Source of the DNA: Alphaproteobacteria bacterium
Lineage (GTDB): Bacteria; Pseudomonadota; Alphaproteobacteria; Rhizobiales; Xanthobacteraceae
DNA length: 64,000 nt
Direction: 5' to 3'
NCBI GenBank assembly: GCA_037200445.1
Contig: JBBCGH010000001.1
Span: 620,001 to 684,000 of the forward strand
A model generated the notes under the pieces. It saw nothing but the letters and a program-made list of their open reading frames with translations. It ran no database searches and had not been told where the DNA came from. Positions 51,191-60,162 of the stretch are shown here, one piece after another. Each line of letters opens with the position of its first letter. The stretch's first letter is position 1. The position numbers were made by a program, and so were the translations under genes.

Positions 51191-52597
51191 ATGAGTATCA
51201 CCGTCGCCGAACGAGCTGGCCTTGCCGCCGCGCTGCCGCGCGGCGCGGCCTTTGGCGCTCCCGCCGCCTGGCACCGGCTTTCGCTGCGCGCAAAGCTCCT
51301 CCTCGTTTTCATCCTGGTCGATCTGGTCGCAGCCTTCGTGATCGGCAGCGTCACGATCATGCGCGCGCGCACCTCGACGCGGGTCGAGATCGCGGCCTCG
51401 ATGGCGCTCGCCGAGACGCTGGTCGCCGAGGCGATCGGGGGAGCCAATGCACGGGCGATCTGGTCGCTCGCCGAGCATGCTTCGCATCAACGCCTGATGC
51501 GGCACGTGCGTCTGTCGGTGCGAAATGCCGCGCACTTGCCGGTGACGATCGCGCCTCAACGGGAGGGCTCGGACGCTGCGCGCTCCCCCGCTCCCGCATG
51601 GTTCGAGGGGCTGATCGCCCCGCCCGTCGAACGGCGCGAGCTTCCGATCGTCGCCAGCGGACAGACGGTGGGATCGGTTCTCATCACCGGGGTCGCGGAT
51701 GATGAAATCGCCGAGGCCTGGGAGAATTTCGTCGCGCTCACTCTGGTGGGCGCGGGGCTCAACATTGCGGTCATCATGCTGCTCTATGTCCTGTTCGGCC
51801 GCGTGCTCGAACCGCTGACGAAGCTCGCGACAGGGCTGCGGGATCTGGAGGCGCGCAACTACAGTGTCCGTCTTGCCCGTCCCGACGCACGAGAACTTGG
51901 CGCCATCGCGGAACGATTCAATTCGCTGGCGCAGGCGCTCGATGTGCTGCGCGCCGAGAACAGCGACCTGCACCGCCGTCTGATTACCGCGCAGGATGAT
52001 GAGCGGCGCCTCACCGCACTCGAACTGCATGACGAAGTCGGCCCGAGCCTGTTTGGCCTCAAAGCCAATGCGGCCTCGATCGTCGCACATTCCCCGTCGA
52101 GCGATCTGGCGGAGCGAGCCCGCGAAATGCTGACGATCATCGATCATTTGCAGGCCACAAACCGCAATCTGTTGAATCGGCTTCGGCCGATGGCGCTCGG
52201 TCAGGTTCCGATCAGCGAGCTGTTGTCCGAACTTGCGCGCGACCGTGCACGCCAGCATTCAGGCATACAAATCGCCTTTATCCCGACATCGATGGCACCG
52301 ACCTACGGCGAAGAGGTGGACCTGACAGTCTATCGCTGCGTGCAGGAGGCGCTGACCAATGCGATCCGGCATGCTGCGGCAACGCGCATCGACATCGCGC
52401 TCGATGAAACCGATGGCCATCTGAATCTCCGTATCCAGGACAATGGGCGCGGCATCGGCGCCGCTCGCATCGGGCGCGGCCTCGCCGGAATGCAGGAGCG
52501 CGTGCGAGGCCTCGGTGGCCATTGCGTCGTACAGGATGCTCCGGACAGGGGCGCCTGCGTCGTGATCCGGATTCCAGTCGGGCAGGGCGCCGCATGA
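51191..52597 (+). CDS. Sensor histidine kinase, MoxY-like (NarX/DegS type)
   Basis: A 468-residue membrane kinase. There is one segment at about residues 37-57 and another near 190-210, flanking a sensor domain of about 130 residues, then HAMP (RVLEPLTKLATGLRDLEAR). The HisKA_3 dimerisation helix has the phospho-acceptor His280 in ELHDEVGPSLFGL, and the ATPase domain has EALTNAIRHA (N box) and NGRGIG (G1). Its response regulator overlaps it by four bases. MoxY controls methanol dehydrogenase genes in Paracoccus; the same role is likely here. Confidence 0.87.
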   Translation: MSITVAERAGLAAALPRGAAFGAPAAWHRLSLRAKLLLVFILVDLVAAFVIGSVTIMRARTSTRVEIAASMALAETLVAEAIGGANARAIWSLAEHASHQRLMRHVRLSVRNAAHLPVTIAPQREGSDAARSPAPAWFEGLIAPPVERRELPIVASGQTVGSVLITGVADDEIAEAWENFVALTLVGAGLNIAVIMLLYVLFGRVLEPLTKLATGLRDLEARNYSVRLARPDARELGAIAERFNSLAQALDVLRAENSDLHRRLITAQDDERRLTALELHDEVGPSLFGLKANAASIVAHSPSSDLAERAREMLTIIDHLQATNRNLLNRLRPMALGQVPISELLSELARDRARQHSGIQIAFIPTSMAPTYGEEVDLTVYRCVQEALTNAIRHAAATRIDIALDETDGHLNLRIQDNGRGIGAARIGRGLAGMQERVRGLGGHCVVQDAPDRGACVVIRIPVGQGAA

Positions 52598-53226
52598 CCT
52601 CCGCCCTGATCGTCGACGACCACCCGATCGTGCTGCAAGGTTGCCGGCGCGTGCTGCTCGATGCGGGCGTTGCGACCGTCATGGAGGCGCGCAACGTAGC
52701 CTCCGGCTATCGGCTCTACCGGCGGAACCGGCCGGACGCCGCGATCGTAGATCTTTCCCTGCAAGGCAATGGGCTCGCCGGGCTGCCGCTGATCCAGCGC
52801 ATCAAGGCGCATGACCCGCGCGCCCGCATCCTCGTGTTCAGCATGCACAGCGACCCGATCATCGTGTCGCGTGCCTTGAAAGCCGGCGCGACCGGCTATC
52901 TGCTCAAGGACACCTCGCCGCGTGAGCTGGTTGACGCGTTCGAGACGGTGCGCCGCGGCGAGCACTATCTGTCGGGCGACTTGGCCGTGAAGGTCGCGTT
53001 GATCGGATCGGGCGCGCATCGCGACCCGCTCGCCGATCTCACGCCGCGCGAGCTGCAGATGCTTGGGCTGCTGGCCGAGGGCAATCCCTACAGCCGCATC
53101 GCCGAGACTCTCGGCGTAAGCTACAAGACCGTCGTCAATACCTGCTCGCAGCTCAAGGAGAAGCTCAATGCGAGGAACCTGCCCGACCTGATCCGGATCG
53201 CGGTGCAGCTCGTACCTGTGGCCTGA
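52594..53226 (+). CDS. LuxR/NarL-family response regulator, MoxX-like
   Basis: A 210-residue regulator. The receiver domain has acidic Asp8-Asp9, phospho-acceptor Asp53 (AAIVDLSLQG) and Lys in GYLLKDTSP; the C-terminal GerE helix-turn-helix reads LTPRELQMLGLLAEG, then LGVSYKTVVN. It is translationally coupled to the sensor kinase. Expected targets are the xoxF cluster and perhaps the TonB receptor downstream. Confidence 0.9.
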   Translation: MTSALIVDDHPIVLQGCRRVLLDAGVATVMEARNVASGYRLYRRNRPDAAIVDLSLQGNGLAGLPLIQRIKAHDPRARILVFSMHSDPIIVSRALKAGATGYLLKDTSPRELVDAFETVRRGEHYLSGDLAVKVALIGSGAHRDPLADLTPRELQMLGLLAEGNPYSRIAETLGVSYKTVVNTCSQLKEKLNARNLPDLIRIAVQLVPVA

Positions 53227-53245
53227 AAGTCGCATTGCCAAAACT

Positions 53246-53276
53246 TCCCGGTCCGATTTGGAAGAAGAGACCGGGA
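53246..53276 (+). promoter_or_regulatory. 8-bp inverted repeat between the response regulator and the TonB receptor
   Basis: TCCCGGTC and GACCGGGA are separated by 15 bases. They lie 20 bases after the regulator stop and about 60 before the receptor start. It could be a terminator stem without T-run, or a leader or operator element of the receptor gene. Confidence 0.35.
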
Positions 53277-53334
53277 CACGGCTTTCGCGATCGTCGGACA
53301 CTCCCCATGGGTGGGGGTGGAAACGGGGGCGGAC

Positions 53335-55767
53335 ATGCGTACTTTTGGCGCCGGACGTGCAAGTCGAACTGCAATCTCCGGGCGAGCGATCACAGCGGCA
53401 GCATTGCTCTGGCCAGCGCTCGCCTCCGCGCAAAACTCGCAAGTGTTGCCCGAAATCCAGGTGATCTCGACCTCGCCGCTCGGCGGGAGCATCGATCGTG
53501 ACAAGGTCCCGGCGCTCGTCCAGTCGGTTACATCGGAGGACTTTGCGCGTACGTTCAACAATCCGAACGTCACCGAAACGCTGTTCCAGAACCTCCCCGG
53601 CGTGAGCACGTCGAACCAGCAGGGCAACAGCTTCCAGACCGATATCCGCTATCGCGGCTTCGTCGCTTCGCCGGTGCCCGGCCAGCCGCAGGGACTCGCG
53701 GTCTACATGAACGGCATGCGCATCAACGAGGCGTTCGGTGACACGGTCAACTTCGACTTCATTCCATCCAATGCGGTTAACCGCGCCGATGTCCAGTCGA
53801 ACAACCCGGTGTTCGGTCTCAACGCGCTCGGCGGTGCGATCAATTTCCAGATGAAAAACGGTTTCACGTTCCAGGGCTTCGAGAGCGAATTCGCGCTCGG
53901 CTCCTACGGCCGTCTCTCGACCGGCATGCAGTACGGAGTCCAGAAAGGGGACGTGTCCGCCTACATCGCGGTGCAGGGCTTGAAAGAAACCGGCTGGCGC
54001 CAGCAATCGCCGAGCGAGCTCGCGCGTGTCTATGCCGATGTGGGCTGGCGCCACGACGGCAACGAAGTGCACGTCATCTTCAGCGCGGCATCCAACGCCT
54101 TCGGTGTTACGGCTGCTGCGCCGATCCAATTGCTCCAGCAGGACTGGCACGCGGTCTACACGTTCCCCCAGACCACGCTGAACCAGAACATCTACGGCAG
54201 CGTCAACGGCAAATACATGGTGACCGAGAACTGGACGCTGCAGGGCAATTTCTATGTCCGCAGCTTCAAGCAGGCGCATGTCGACGGCAACGGCGCCGAC
54301 GTGGAACGTTGCAGCAATGCGTCCTCGTTCCCCAACAAGCTATGCCTCGAAGACGACGGCTTCCCGCGCCCCAACCCGATCACGCTCGCGTTCCGCAATC
54401 AGTTCGTGATCCTCGATCAGAACAACAACCCGATCCCGTGCCCGCCGGGAGCCGGCAACACCTGCGCGTCCGTTCCCTACGGGACCATCGACAGAACCAA
54501 CACCGACGCCCTCACGGTCGGCGCCTCCGCGCAGGCGACCAACGACGCGCAGCTGTTCGGGCACGGCAACCGTTTCCTGATCGGCGGCAGCATCGACCAC
54601 AGCTGGACCTACTTCACCTCGTCCAGCACGCTAGGTTTCATCAACCCGGACCTGTCGGTCACCGTCAATCCCGCCATCCCGGGCAACGGCCAGGTCATCC
54701 ACACGCTCGGCAACGTCGGCTTCGTCCCGGTCAATTTGAACGCCGAGAACACCTATATCGGCCTCTACGCCACCGATACCTTCGACATCACGTCGCAGCT
54801 TTCCGTCACGGTCGGCGGACGGCTGAACGTCGCGAACCTGAAGATGACCGACCTGACCGGCGCGTCGCCCGACCTCAACAACGATCTCACCTATACGCGC
54901 TTCAATCCGCTGGTCGGCGCGACCTACAAGGTCGTGCCCGGGCTTACCGTCTATGGCGGCTATTCGGAATCGAACCGTGCTCCGACGCCACTCGAACTGG
55001 GCTGCTCCAATCCGAACCGGCCCTGTCTGATCGAAAGCGCGCTCGTCTCCGATCCACCGCTCAAGCAGGTCGTGTCGCACACCTATGAGGCGGGCCTGCG
55101 CGGTATTCTGCCGGTGTGGAACGGCAGCGTCGACTGGAAGGTCGGCGCCTACCGCACCGATGTCACCGACGACATCATCACCACCGCCAGCAATCTTCAG
55201 GGACGCGGCGTGTTCCAGAACGTCCCGGCGACGCGGCGTCAGGGCATCGAGGCGGGCGCGAAGTATGTCGAGCCGCGCTGGATGACCTACGCGAGCTACA
55301 GCTTCATCGACGCCACCTACCAGTTCAACGGCAAGGTCGCCTCGCCGAACAATCCGTTTGCGGACGCGGATGGGAACATCCTTATCGTGCCCGGCAACAA
55401 GATACCGGCCATCCCGGCGCACCAGTTCAAGGCGGGCGGCGAGTTTGCGGTCACGCCGGAGTGGAAGGTCGGCGCAGACGTGGCGGTGGTCGGCAGCCAG
55501 TATTTCGTCGGCGACGATGGAAACCAGAATCCGAAGGTGCCCGCCTATTGGACCACCAACCTGCATACCTCGTATCAGATCACCAAGGAATTCCAGCTGT
55601 TCGGGCTGATCACCAACGTGTTCAACCAGCGTTACTATACCTACGGCACGTTCTTCGAACTCGACGGCGTCGCGAAGGCCGTCAGCTACACGTTCTCCGA
55701 TCCGCGCACCATCACGCCGGCGCAGCCGCTTGCGTTCTATGGCGGGCTGCGCGTCAAACTCAATTAG
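53335..55767 (+). CDS. TonB-dependent outer-membrane receptor
   Basis: An 810-residue outer-membrane receptor. A signal peptide ends near LASAQN; then a plug domain ([52 protein letters not shown]) and a 22-strand-type barrel ending [10 protein letters not shown], whose last residue is Asn rather than the usual aromatic. ATG 53335 was chosen because the signal peptide starts there; ATG 53311 is in frame. It sits directly after MoxYX-like genes at the edge of the methylotrophy island. A lanthanide-chelate cargo, as for LutH in Methylorubrum, is an inference. Confidence 0.88.
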   Translation: MRTFGAGRASRTAISGRAITAAALLWPALASAQNSQVLPEIQVISTSPLGGSIDRDKVPALVQSVTSEDFARTFNNPNVTETLFQNLPGVSTSNQQGNSFQTDIRYRGFVASPVPGQPQGLAVYMNGMRINEAFGDTVNFDFIPSNAVNRADVQSNNPVFGLNALGGAINFQMKNGFTFQGFESEFALGSYGRLSTGMQYGVQKGDVSAYIAVQGLKETGWRQQSPSELARVYADVGWRHDGNEVHVIFSAASNAFGVTAAAPIQLLQQDWHAVYTFPQTTLNQNIYGSVNGKYMVTENWTLQGNFYVRSFKQAHVDGNGADVERCSNASSFPNKLCLEDDGFPRPNPITLAFRNQFVILDQNNNPIPCPPGAGNTCASVPYGTIDRTNTDALTVGASAQATNDAQLFGHGNRFLIGGSIDHSWTYFTSSSTLGFINPDLSVTVNPAIPGNGQVIHTLGNVGFVPVNLNAENTYIGLYATDTFDITSQLSVTVGGRLNVANLKMTDLTGASPDLNNDLTYTRFNPLVGATYKVVPGLTVYGGYSESNRAPTPLELGCSNPNRPCLIESALVSDPPLKQVVSHTYEAGLRGILPVWNGSVDWKVGAYRTDVTDDIITTASNLQGRGVFQNVPATRRQGIEAGAKYVEPRWMTYASYSFIDATYQFNGKVASPNNPFADADGNILIVPGNKIPAIPAHQFKAGGEFAVTPEWKVGADVAVVGSQYFVGDDGNQNPKVPAYWTTNLHTSYQITKEFQLFGLITNVFNQRYYTYGTFFELDGVAKAVSYTFSDPRTITPAQPLAFYGGLRVKLN

Positions 55768-56392
55768 AGATCCGCACCGACGAGAGGCCAGAGCCGCTGA
55801 GATCGAGTGCGGCGAGAAACTCCTGCCGGGTCTGCGCCTGTTTTCGAAACACACCGAGCATGCGGCTGGTGACGAGGCTTGCCGCCGACTTGTGCACGCC
55901 GCGCGTGGTCATGCAGCCATGCGTCGCCTGCACCACCACGGCGACGCCGTGCGGCTTGAGGACGTCGTTCAGGGTGTTGGCAATTTGCGCCGTGAAGCGC
56001 TCCTGGATTTGCAGGCGCTTCGCATAAGCCTCGACAAGGCGGGCGAGCTTGGAGATGCCGACCACGCGCCTGCGCGGCAGATAGCCGATGTGCACGCGGC
56101 CGATGATCGGAGCCATGTGATGCTCGCAGTGCGACTCGAACCGGATGTCGCGCAGCACCACGATCTCGTCATAGCCCTCCACCTCCTCGAAGGTGCGCTG
56201 CAGAAATTCTTTCGGCTCGACCGCGTAGCCTCCGAACCATTCTTCGTAAGCGCGCGCGACCCGGGCGGGCGTCGCGGCGAGCCCCTCGCGGTCGGGGTCA
56301 TCACCGGCCCAGCGGATCAGTGTGCGCACGGCAGCTTCGGCTTCGCCGCGCGAGGGGTGGGGTGAGGTGTGATGTCGGGATGCCTTCGCCAT
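55760..56392 (-). CDS. folE: GTP cyclohydrolase I
   Basis: Makes 7,8-dihydroneopterin triphosphate, the start of both folate and methanopterin pterin synthesis. A 210-residue enzyme with zinc ligands in [14 protein letters not shown] and [15 protein letters not shown] (as [14 protein letters not shown]), and [20 protein letters not shown]. Its position at the island edge suggests a copy devoted to methanopterin. It converges on the TonB receptor with an 8-base overlap. Confidence 0.95.
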   Translation of the reverse strand: MAKASRHHTSPHPSRGEAEAAVRTLIRWAGDDPDREGLAATPARVARAYEEWFGGYAVEPKEFLQRTFEEVEGYDEIVVLRDIRFESHCEHHMAPIIGRVHIGYLPRRRVVGISKLARLVEAYAKRLQIQERFTAQIANTLNDVLKPHGVAVVVQATHGCMTTRGVHKSAASLVTSRMLGVFRKQAQTRQEFLAALDLSGSGLSSVRISN

Positions 56393-56416
56393 GTCGCGCC
56401 TCCGAGGACTTCGCGA

Positions 56417-56542
56417 CTAGAGCCCTATCGTTCTTGGTTGAATTGGAGACGGGCTCTAGCTTTTTGTTTGAGCATGATCTTTTCCGAAAACCGGTTCCCA
56501 CCCCGGATCAAGTCCGGGGCAGGCATTTTCGGGATCATGCTC
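56417..56542. repeat. Nested-palindrome intergenic repeat (REP-like)
   Basis: Three inverted repeats follow one another: CTAGAGCCC/GGGCTCTAG (56417-56459), GAGCATGATC/GATCATGCTC (56470-56542), and inside the latter CCCCGGA/TCCGGGG (56501-56519). The outer GAGCATGATCTTTTCCGAAAA core is one I remember as frequent in Hyphomicrobiales genomes. It lies upstream of folE and would fold into stable stem-loops on either strand. Confidence 0.7.
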
Positions 56543-56592
56543 TAACAACGCACGAGGCCATGAAAATCGCCAGGCGGACGACGCAAATGCGA

Positions 56593-56620
56593 GAGGCCCG
56601 GCGCCGCAGCGCCGGGCCTC
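56593..56620 (-). terminator. Strong GC-rich hairpin after the hypothetical gene at 56640
   Basis: GAGGCCCGGCGC and GCGCCGGGCCTC form a perfect 12-bp stem with a 4-base loop (CGCA), 20 bases past the minus-strand stop at 56640. The following minus-strand sequence TCGCATTTGCG is only mildly T-rich. Confidence 0.55.
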
Positions 56621-56639
56621 GCTATTCCGCGCAACGCGA

Positions 56640-57026
56640 TTAGGAACGCACTGCGCCGCTTCGGATCACTTCGAGGGTGTCGGCGCCGGCGCCACAAGTC
56701 GCCGTCATCGATTCACCCTCGGCACTGCCGAGCGCGACGCTTTGGCCCGGCGACATGGCCAGGATCATCCGCGCCGCAGACGGCGGCTGCGCGACATCCG
56801 GGTCGACCGCCTCGGCGATCATCAGCGTCAACTGGCATTTGCCGGCAACGGTCTGGAAATAGCCGACGGCGCGCTTGCTGCCGATCACGTAGATCAGCCC
56901 CTGGGCCGCCTTGAACGTCTGGGCGCCGCCCATCCGGGCGGAGCTGGTGGTGGTGCCTGCCGCGGTGAGGATGGCGGCAGAAACGAGAAGAGCCGAAAAC
57001 GGCAGAAGAGACCGGGACATAGGCAT
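56640..57026 (-). CDS. Secreted hypothetical protein (128 aa)
   Basis: A 128-residue exported protein (signal peptide about MPMSRSLLPFSALLVSAAILTAAG). The mature part has two cysteines (GKCQLTLMIAE and TATCGAGAD), probably a disulfide, and a beta-rich pattern. It lies downstream of pqqA on the same strand but is separated by a likely terminator. Function unknown. Confidence 0.65.
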   Translation of the reverse strand: MPMSRSLLPFSALLVSAAILTAAGTTTSSARMGGAQTFKAAQGLIYVIGSKRAVGYFQTVAGKCQLTLMIAEAVDPDVAQPPSAARMILAMSPGQSVALGSAEGESMTATCGAGADTLEVIRSGAVRS

Positions 57027-57223
57027 GAGGGCAATCCTTCTTCGAAATAAAAAAACGAACGAGGCACGGTCACGCCGCGCTGGAGCTTGCCGGGTTAGTC
57101 GGGGGATGAACCGGTCAGGTTCAAAAGAATCTTGCGAAAAACCACAAAACCGGGCGCCCCGTGCAAGAGTTCAGGGCAGGGTGCATGTGGGAGCGCGCCG
57201 GCAAGAGCGCGTGTACAGGTCTG

Positions 57224-57253
57224 CCGAAAACGAAACGACCGCCGAAGCGGCGG
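57224..57253 (-). terminator. Intrinsic terminator downstream of pqqA
   Basis: On the minus strand CCGCCG-ctt-CGGCGG is followed by a T-rich tail TCGTTTCGTTTTCGG. It begins 31 bases after the pqqA stop, so pqqA would be transcribed alone. Confidence 0.6.
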
Positions 57254-57283
57254 CCGTTACGCGAAAATTCGAAAGATCAGCGA

Positions 57284-57361
57284 TCAGAACTCGGCCGGCA
57301 GATAGCCGTTGATCTCGAGGCCGATGCAGATCTCGACGAGCGTCGGTGTGGTCCAGGCCAT
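57284..57361 (-). CDS. pqqA: Pyrroloquinoline quinone precursor peptide PqqA
   Basis: A 25-codon gene. The peptide begins MAWTTPTLVEICIGLE and ends INGYLPAEF, with the Glu16-x3-Tyr20 pair that PqqE crosslinks to form the PQQ skeleton. ATG 57361 has GGGAGAAG just upstream. No pqqB, C, D or E follows, and a hairpin with T-rich tail lies behind it, so it is an isolated copy that must rely on enzymes encoded elsewhere. It supplies the cofactor for XoxF, 27 kb away in the same island. Confidence 0.92.
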   Translation of the reverse strand: MAWTTPTLVEICIGLEINGYLPAEF

Positions 57362-57581
57362 GGTCTTCTCCCTTTCAGGGCGCGTCCGCCCTCTTCAACC
57401 AACGGCCGGAGTTTATCCTCTTTCCGGACCGGGGCGCAATGCCCCACTGCCTCAGGAACATCACAGATTCTTCCTGTCGTCTCGAACGCCAACTCGAAGG
57501 AGAATAGGCTGGTTGAGCAAAGCGGGTTGCCAGGCAGAACAAAGCGCTGGCTCTGCGCTTTTTGGAAGGGCAGAACCCTCA

Positions 57582-58391
57582 ATGGCGACGCAGCTTGAAC
57601 AGCGCGACTGGCTCGATCTTTCGCAGCGCGTGGCGGTGGTCACCGGCGCCGCGAGTGGCATCGGGGCCGCGATTGCGAACGGCTTTGCAAAAGTCGGAGC
57701 GAAGGTGGCGGTCGTTGACCGCGATGGCGAAGCGGCCGCGAATGTCGCGGCGCGGCTTACTGCGGCAGGTGCAACCGCCATCGCGTTCACCTGCGATGTG
57801 ACCCGCCAGGACGCCGTCAGCGCGGTCGCCGGCGAGGTCACGGCGCGGCTCGGGGCGTGCGGCGTTCTGGTCAACAACGCCGGCATTCTTCGCTCTGGAC
57901 CGCTGGAAAGCGTCTCGCTCGAGCGTTGGAACGAAGTCCTCGCCGTGAATCTGACCGGCTATCTGATTGCCGCGCAGGCCTTCGGTCCCGGCATGATCAA
58001 GGCCGGTCGCGGCAGCATCATCCACATCGCGTCGATCGCCGGCGCCAACACGCAGCCCCGCAGCGGCGCGTACAGCGCGTCGAAGGCCGGCGTTCTCCAG
58101 CTGTCCAAACAACTCGCCGTGGAATGGGGGCCGCACGGCGTGAGGAGCAATGCCATCCTGCCGGGTCTCATTCGTACGCCGCTTTCGGCGGCCTTCTACG
58201 AGAACAAGGAATTCGAGGAGAAGCGCAAAGCCTTGGTTCCGGCGCGCCGCATCGGCGAACCGGAGGACGTCGCGCAGGCTGCCCTGTTCCTCGCAAGCGA
58301 GCACGCCAGCTACGTGAACGGAGCAGAGCTCCTCGTCGATGGCGGCCTCAACAGCATGCTGATGGAGATGGTGCCGCGTCCCGGATATTGA
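57582..58391 (+). CDS. SDR-family NAD(P)-dependent oxidoreductase
   Basis: A 269-residue classical short-chain dehydrogenase: cofactor loop VTGAASGIGAAIA, NNAG motif (LVNNAGILRSG), catalytic Ser in HIASIAGANTQ and Y-x3-K in GAYSASKAG, and the end GAELLVDGGLNS. The substrate is not determined; the neighbours suggest an alcohol or ketone in aromatic or hydroxy-acid breakdown. ATG 57582 was chosen where the family starts. It is convergent with the binding-protein gene. Confidence 0.88.
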   Translation: MATQLEQRDWLDLSQRVAVVTGAASGIGAAIANGFAKVGAKVAVVDRDGEAAANVAARLTAAGATAIAFTCDVTRQDAVSAVAGEVTARLGACGVLVNNAGILRSGPLESVSLERWNEVLAVNLTGYLIAAQAFGPGMIKAGRGSIIHIASIAGANTQPRSGAYSASKAGVLQLSKQLAVEWGPHGVRSNAILPGLIRTPLSAAFYENKEFEEKRKALVPARRIGEPEDVAQAALFLASEHASYVNGAELLVDGGLNSMLMEMVPRPGY

Positions 58392-58415
58392 GACGGCGGC
58401 TGGAGCTTGGTACGT

Positions 58416-59399
58416 CTACTCCAGCCGGACATCCGCGCTGCGGATGATCCCTTCCCAGCGCTGGCGCTCGGCCTTGACGAATTCCGCCATGTCGGCGCGG
58501 CTGCCACCCATGCGAGCGAGATGCAGCTCGCGGAAATGCGTCTCGACCTCCGGCATCGCGAGTACCGCGTTGATCTCTTCGTTGAGCCGCAAGGTTATTG
58601 CATCCGGTGTGCCGGGCGGCGCCGTGATCGCGTTCCAGGCGGCGGAGAAGAAGCCGCGGAAGCCAAGCTCCTCGAATGTCGGAACGTCGGGCAGATCGAA
58701 AGCGAGCCGCTTCCGTGACGCGATCGCGAGAATGCGCGCCTTGCCGGCCTGTTGCAGCGACAGCACCGCGGTCACGTCCACGAACATCAGGTCGACAACG
58801 CCCCCGATCAGGTCGGTCAGCGCGGGCGCCGTGCCGCGATAGGGGATGTGCAGGAGCTGCGTGCCTGTCACACGCTGGAACAGCTCGGTCGTCAGGTGCG
58901 AGGTCGTGCCGTTGCCCTGCGAGGCGTAGCGCAGCCTGCCGGGGTTCGCCTTGGCATAGTCGATCAGCTCCTGCGCGGACTTGAACGGAAGGTCCGGATG
59001 GATCACGAGCACGTTCGGGCTCAAGGACATCACGGCCACTGGCTCCAAAGTGCTCGGGTCGAACTTCATGTTCTTGTAGAGCGCCGCATTGGAAACCAGC
59101 GGTGCAGGGGACGTGGCGAGCAGGGTGTAGCCATCGGGCGCGGCGTTCGCGACAGCCTCGGCGCCGATATTGCCCGCTGCCCCGGCGCGATTCTCGACGA
59201 CGACCGGCTGGCCGAGCCGCTGCTGAAGCTTCTGCGCGATGATGCGCGTCACGGTGTCGACCCCGCCGCCGGCCGGTACCGACACGATCACGCGAATGGG
59301 CCGGTCCGGGTATGTGCCCGCATCCTGCGCGTGCGCGAGGTTCGCGGTCGCAAGGCCGCCGATGAGGGCGAGGACGGCGCGGGGCAAGACGCGAGGCAT
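58416..59399 (-). CDS. Tripartite tricarboxylate transporter substrate-binding protein (TctC/Bug family)
   Basis: A 327-residue periplasmic binding protein with signal peptide (MPRVLPRAVLALIGGLATANLAHA). Bug-family marks are YPDRPIRVIVSVPAGGGVDT, VVENRAGAAGNIGAEAV and the YKNMKFDP region. No TctA or TctB membrane gene is near, which is usual for this family. It probably binds a carboxylate used by the adjoining catabolic genes. ATG 59399 lies four bases after the aldolase stop. Confidence 0.9.
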   Translation of the reverse strand: MPRVLPRAVLALIGGLATANLAHAQDAGTYPDRPIRVIVSVPAGGGVDTVTRIIAQKLQQRLGQPVVVENRAGAAGNIGAEAVANAAPDGYTLLATSPAPLVSNAALYKNMKFDPSTLEPVAVMSLSPNVLVIHPDLPFKSAQELIDYAKANPGRLRYASQGNGTTSHLTTELFQRVTGTQLLHIPYRGTAPALTDLIGGVVDLMFVDVTAVLSLQQAGKARILAIASRKRLAFDLPDVPTFEELGFRGFFSAAWNAITAPPGTPDAITLRLNEEINAVLAMPEVETHFRELHLARMGGSRADMAEFVKAERQRWEGIIRSADVRLE

Positions 59400-59403
59400 T
59401 CTT

Positions 59404-60162
59404 CTATGTGTCCGTTTTCGAAAAGCCTTCGCCCACATCCCAGCCGCGCGGAACATACGGGCGGCCGACGCGCCGGCACCAGTTCTCCCACCCCCGCTCG
59501 AACGTGAAGCCGGCACGACCCTTGGTGATCGCGGCGATTTCTCCGTCGGACAAGTAGACGACCTCGCCCATCGACAGCGCCTTGATTAGCATCTCGGCGT
59601 TCAGCTCCATGTAGACGGATGTGAACACCACCTCGCGCACCGAGCGTCCGACGACGCTGCAGCCGTGTCCGCGCATCAGCGCGACGGTATGGTTCCCAAG
59701 CGTTGCGGCAAAATCGCGGCCCATCTCCATATTTGTGACGAGGAGATTGGTGTCGCCGAACTTGTGGCGAATATCCCAGTTCGGAATCATCGAGCCGATC
59801 GGCCCGCACATATGCATGATCGGCCGCAACTTCTGCTTCGTCACCGTGAACGGGACGACGTTGGGGCTATGATTGTGGACCACCGCCATGACATCCGGCC
59901 GCGCCTCGTAGATCGCGCCGTGAATGAAGCGCTCCGAATATGGCTTGCCGGCCGCTTCGCCGACGACCTCGCCGGCGAACGTGAACTCCATGATGTCGCG
60001 GCTCTCGGCAAGCTCCGGCGCACGGGCGCGCGACAGGAGATAGTGGTCGGGCTTCTCGGGATGGCGCGCCGAAATGTGACCGAATGAGTCGAGCACGCGC
60101 TCGCGCGCCAGGATGTGATTGGCGGTGACGAGTTCTTGGACAAGGTCTTGAAGCGCAGTCAT
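59404..60162 (-). CDS. Class II aldolase/adducin family protein
   Basis: A 252-residue metal-dependent aldolase-fold enzyme. Metal ligands include His-x-His in VVHNHSPNVV and the later MRGHGCSVVG His; FGHISARHP and a Glu in ARAPELAE are also typical. Related enzymes cleave sugar phosphates or decarboxylate or cleave hydroxy-acids in aromatic pathways. The start overlaps the stop of the FAD monooxygenase, so it acts in that pathway. Confidence 0.88.
   Translation of the reverse strand: MTALQDLVQELVTANHILARERVLDSFGHISARHPEKPDHYLLSRARAPELAESRDIMEFTFAGEVVGEAAGKPYSERFIHGAIYEARPDVMAVVHNHSPNVVPFTVTKQKLRPIMHMCGPIGSMIPNWDIRHKFGDTNLLVTNMEMGRDFAATLGNHTVALMRGHGCSVVGRSVREVVFTSVYMELNAEMLIKALSMGEVVYLSDGEIAAITKGRAGFTFERGWENWCRRVGRPYVPRGWDVGEGFSKTDT

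Noticed and set aside
53227-53334. Cobalamin riboswitch ahead of the TonB receptor
   Set aside because: GACCGGGACACGGC is only superficially like a B12 box and no supporting helices were seen.
52330-54279. 649-codon minus-strand frame across moxYX and the TonB gene
   Set aside because: Antisense shadow; the plus strand has intact kinase, regulator and receptor motifs.
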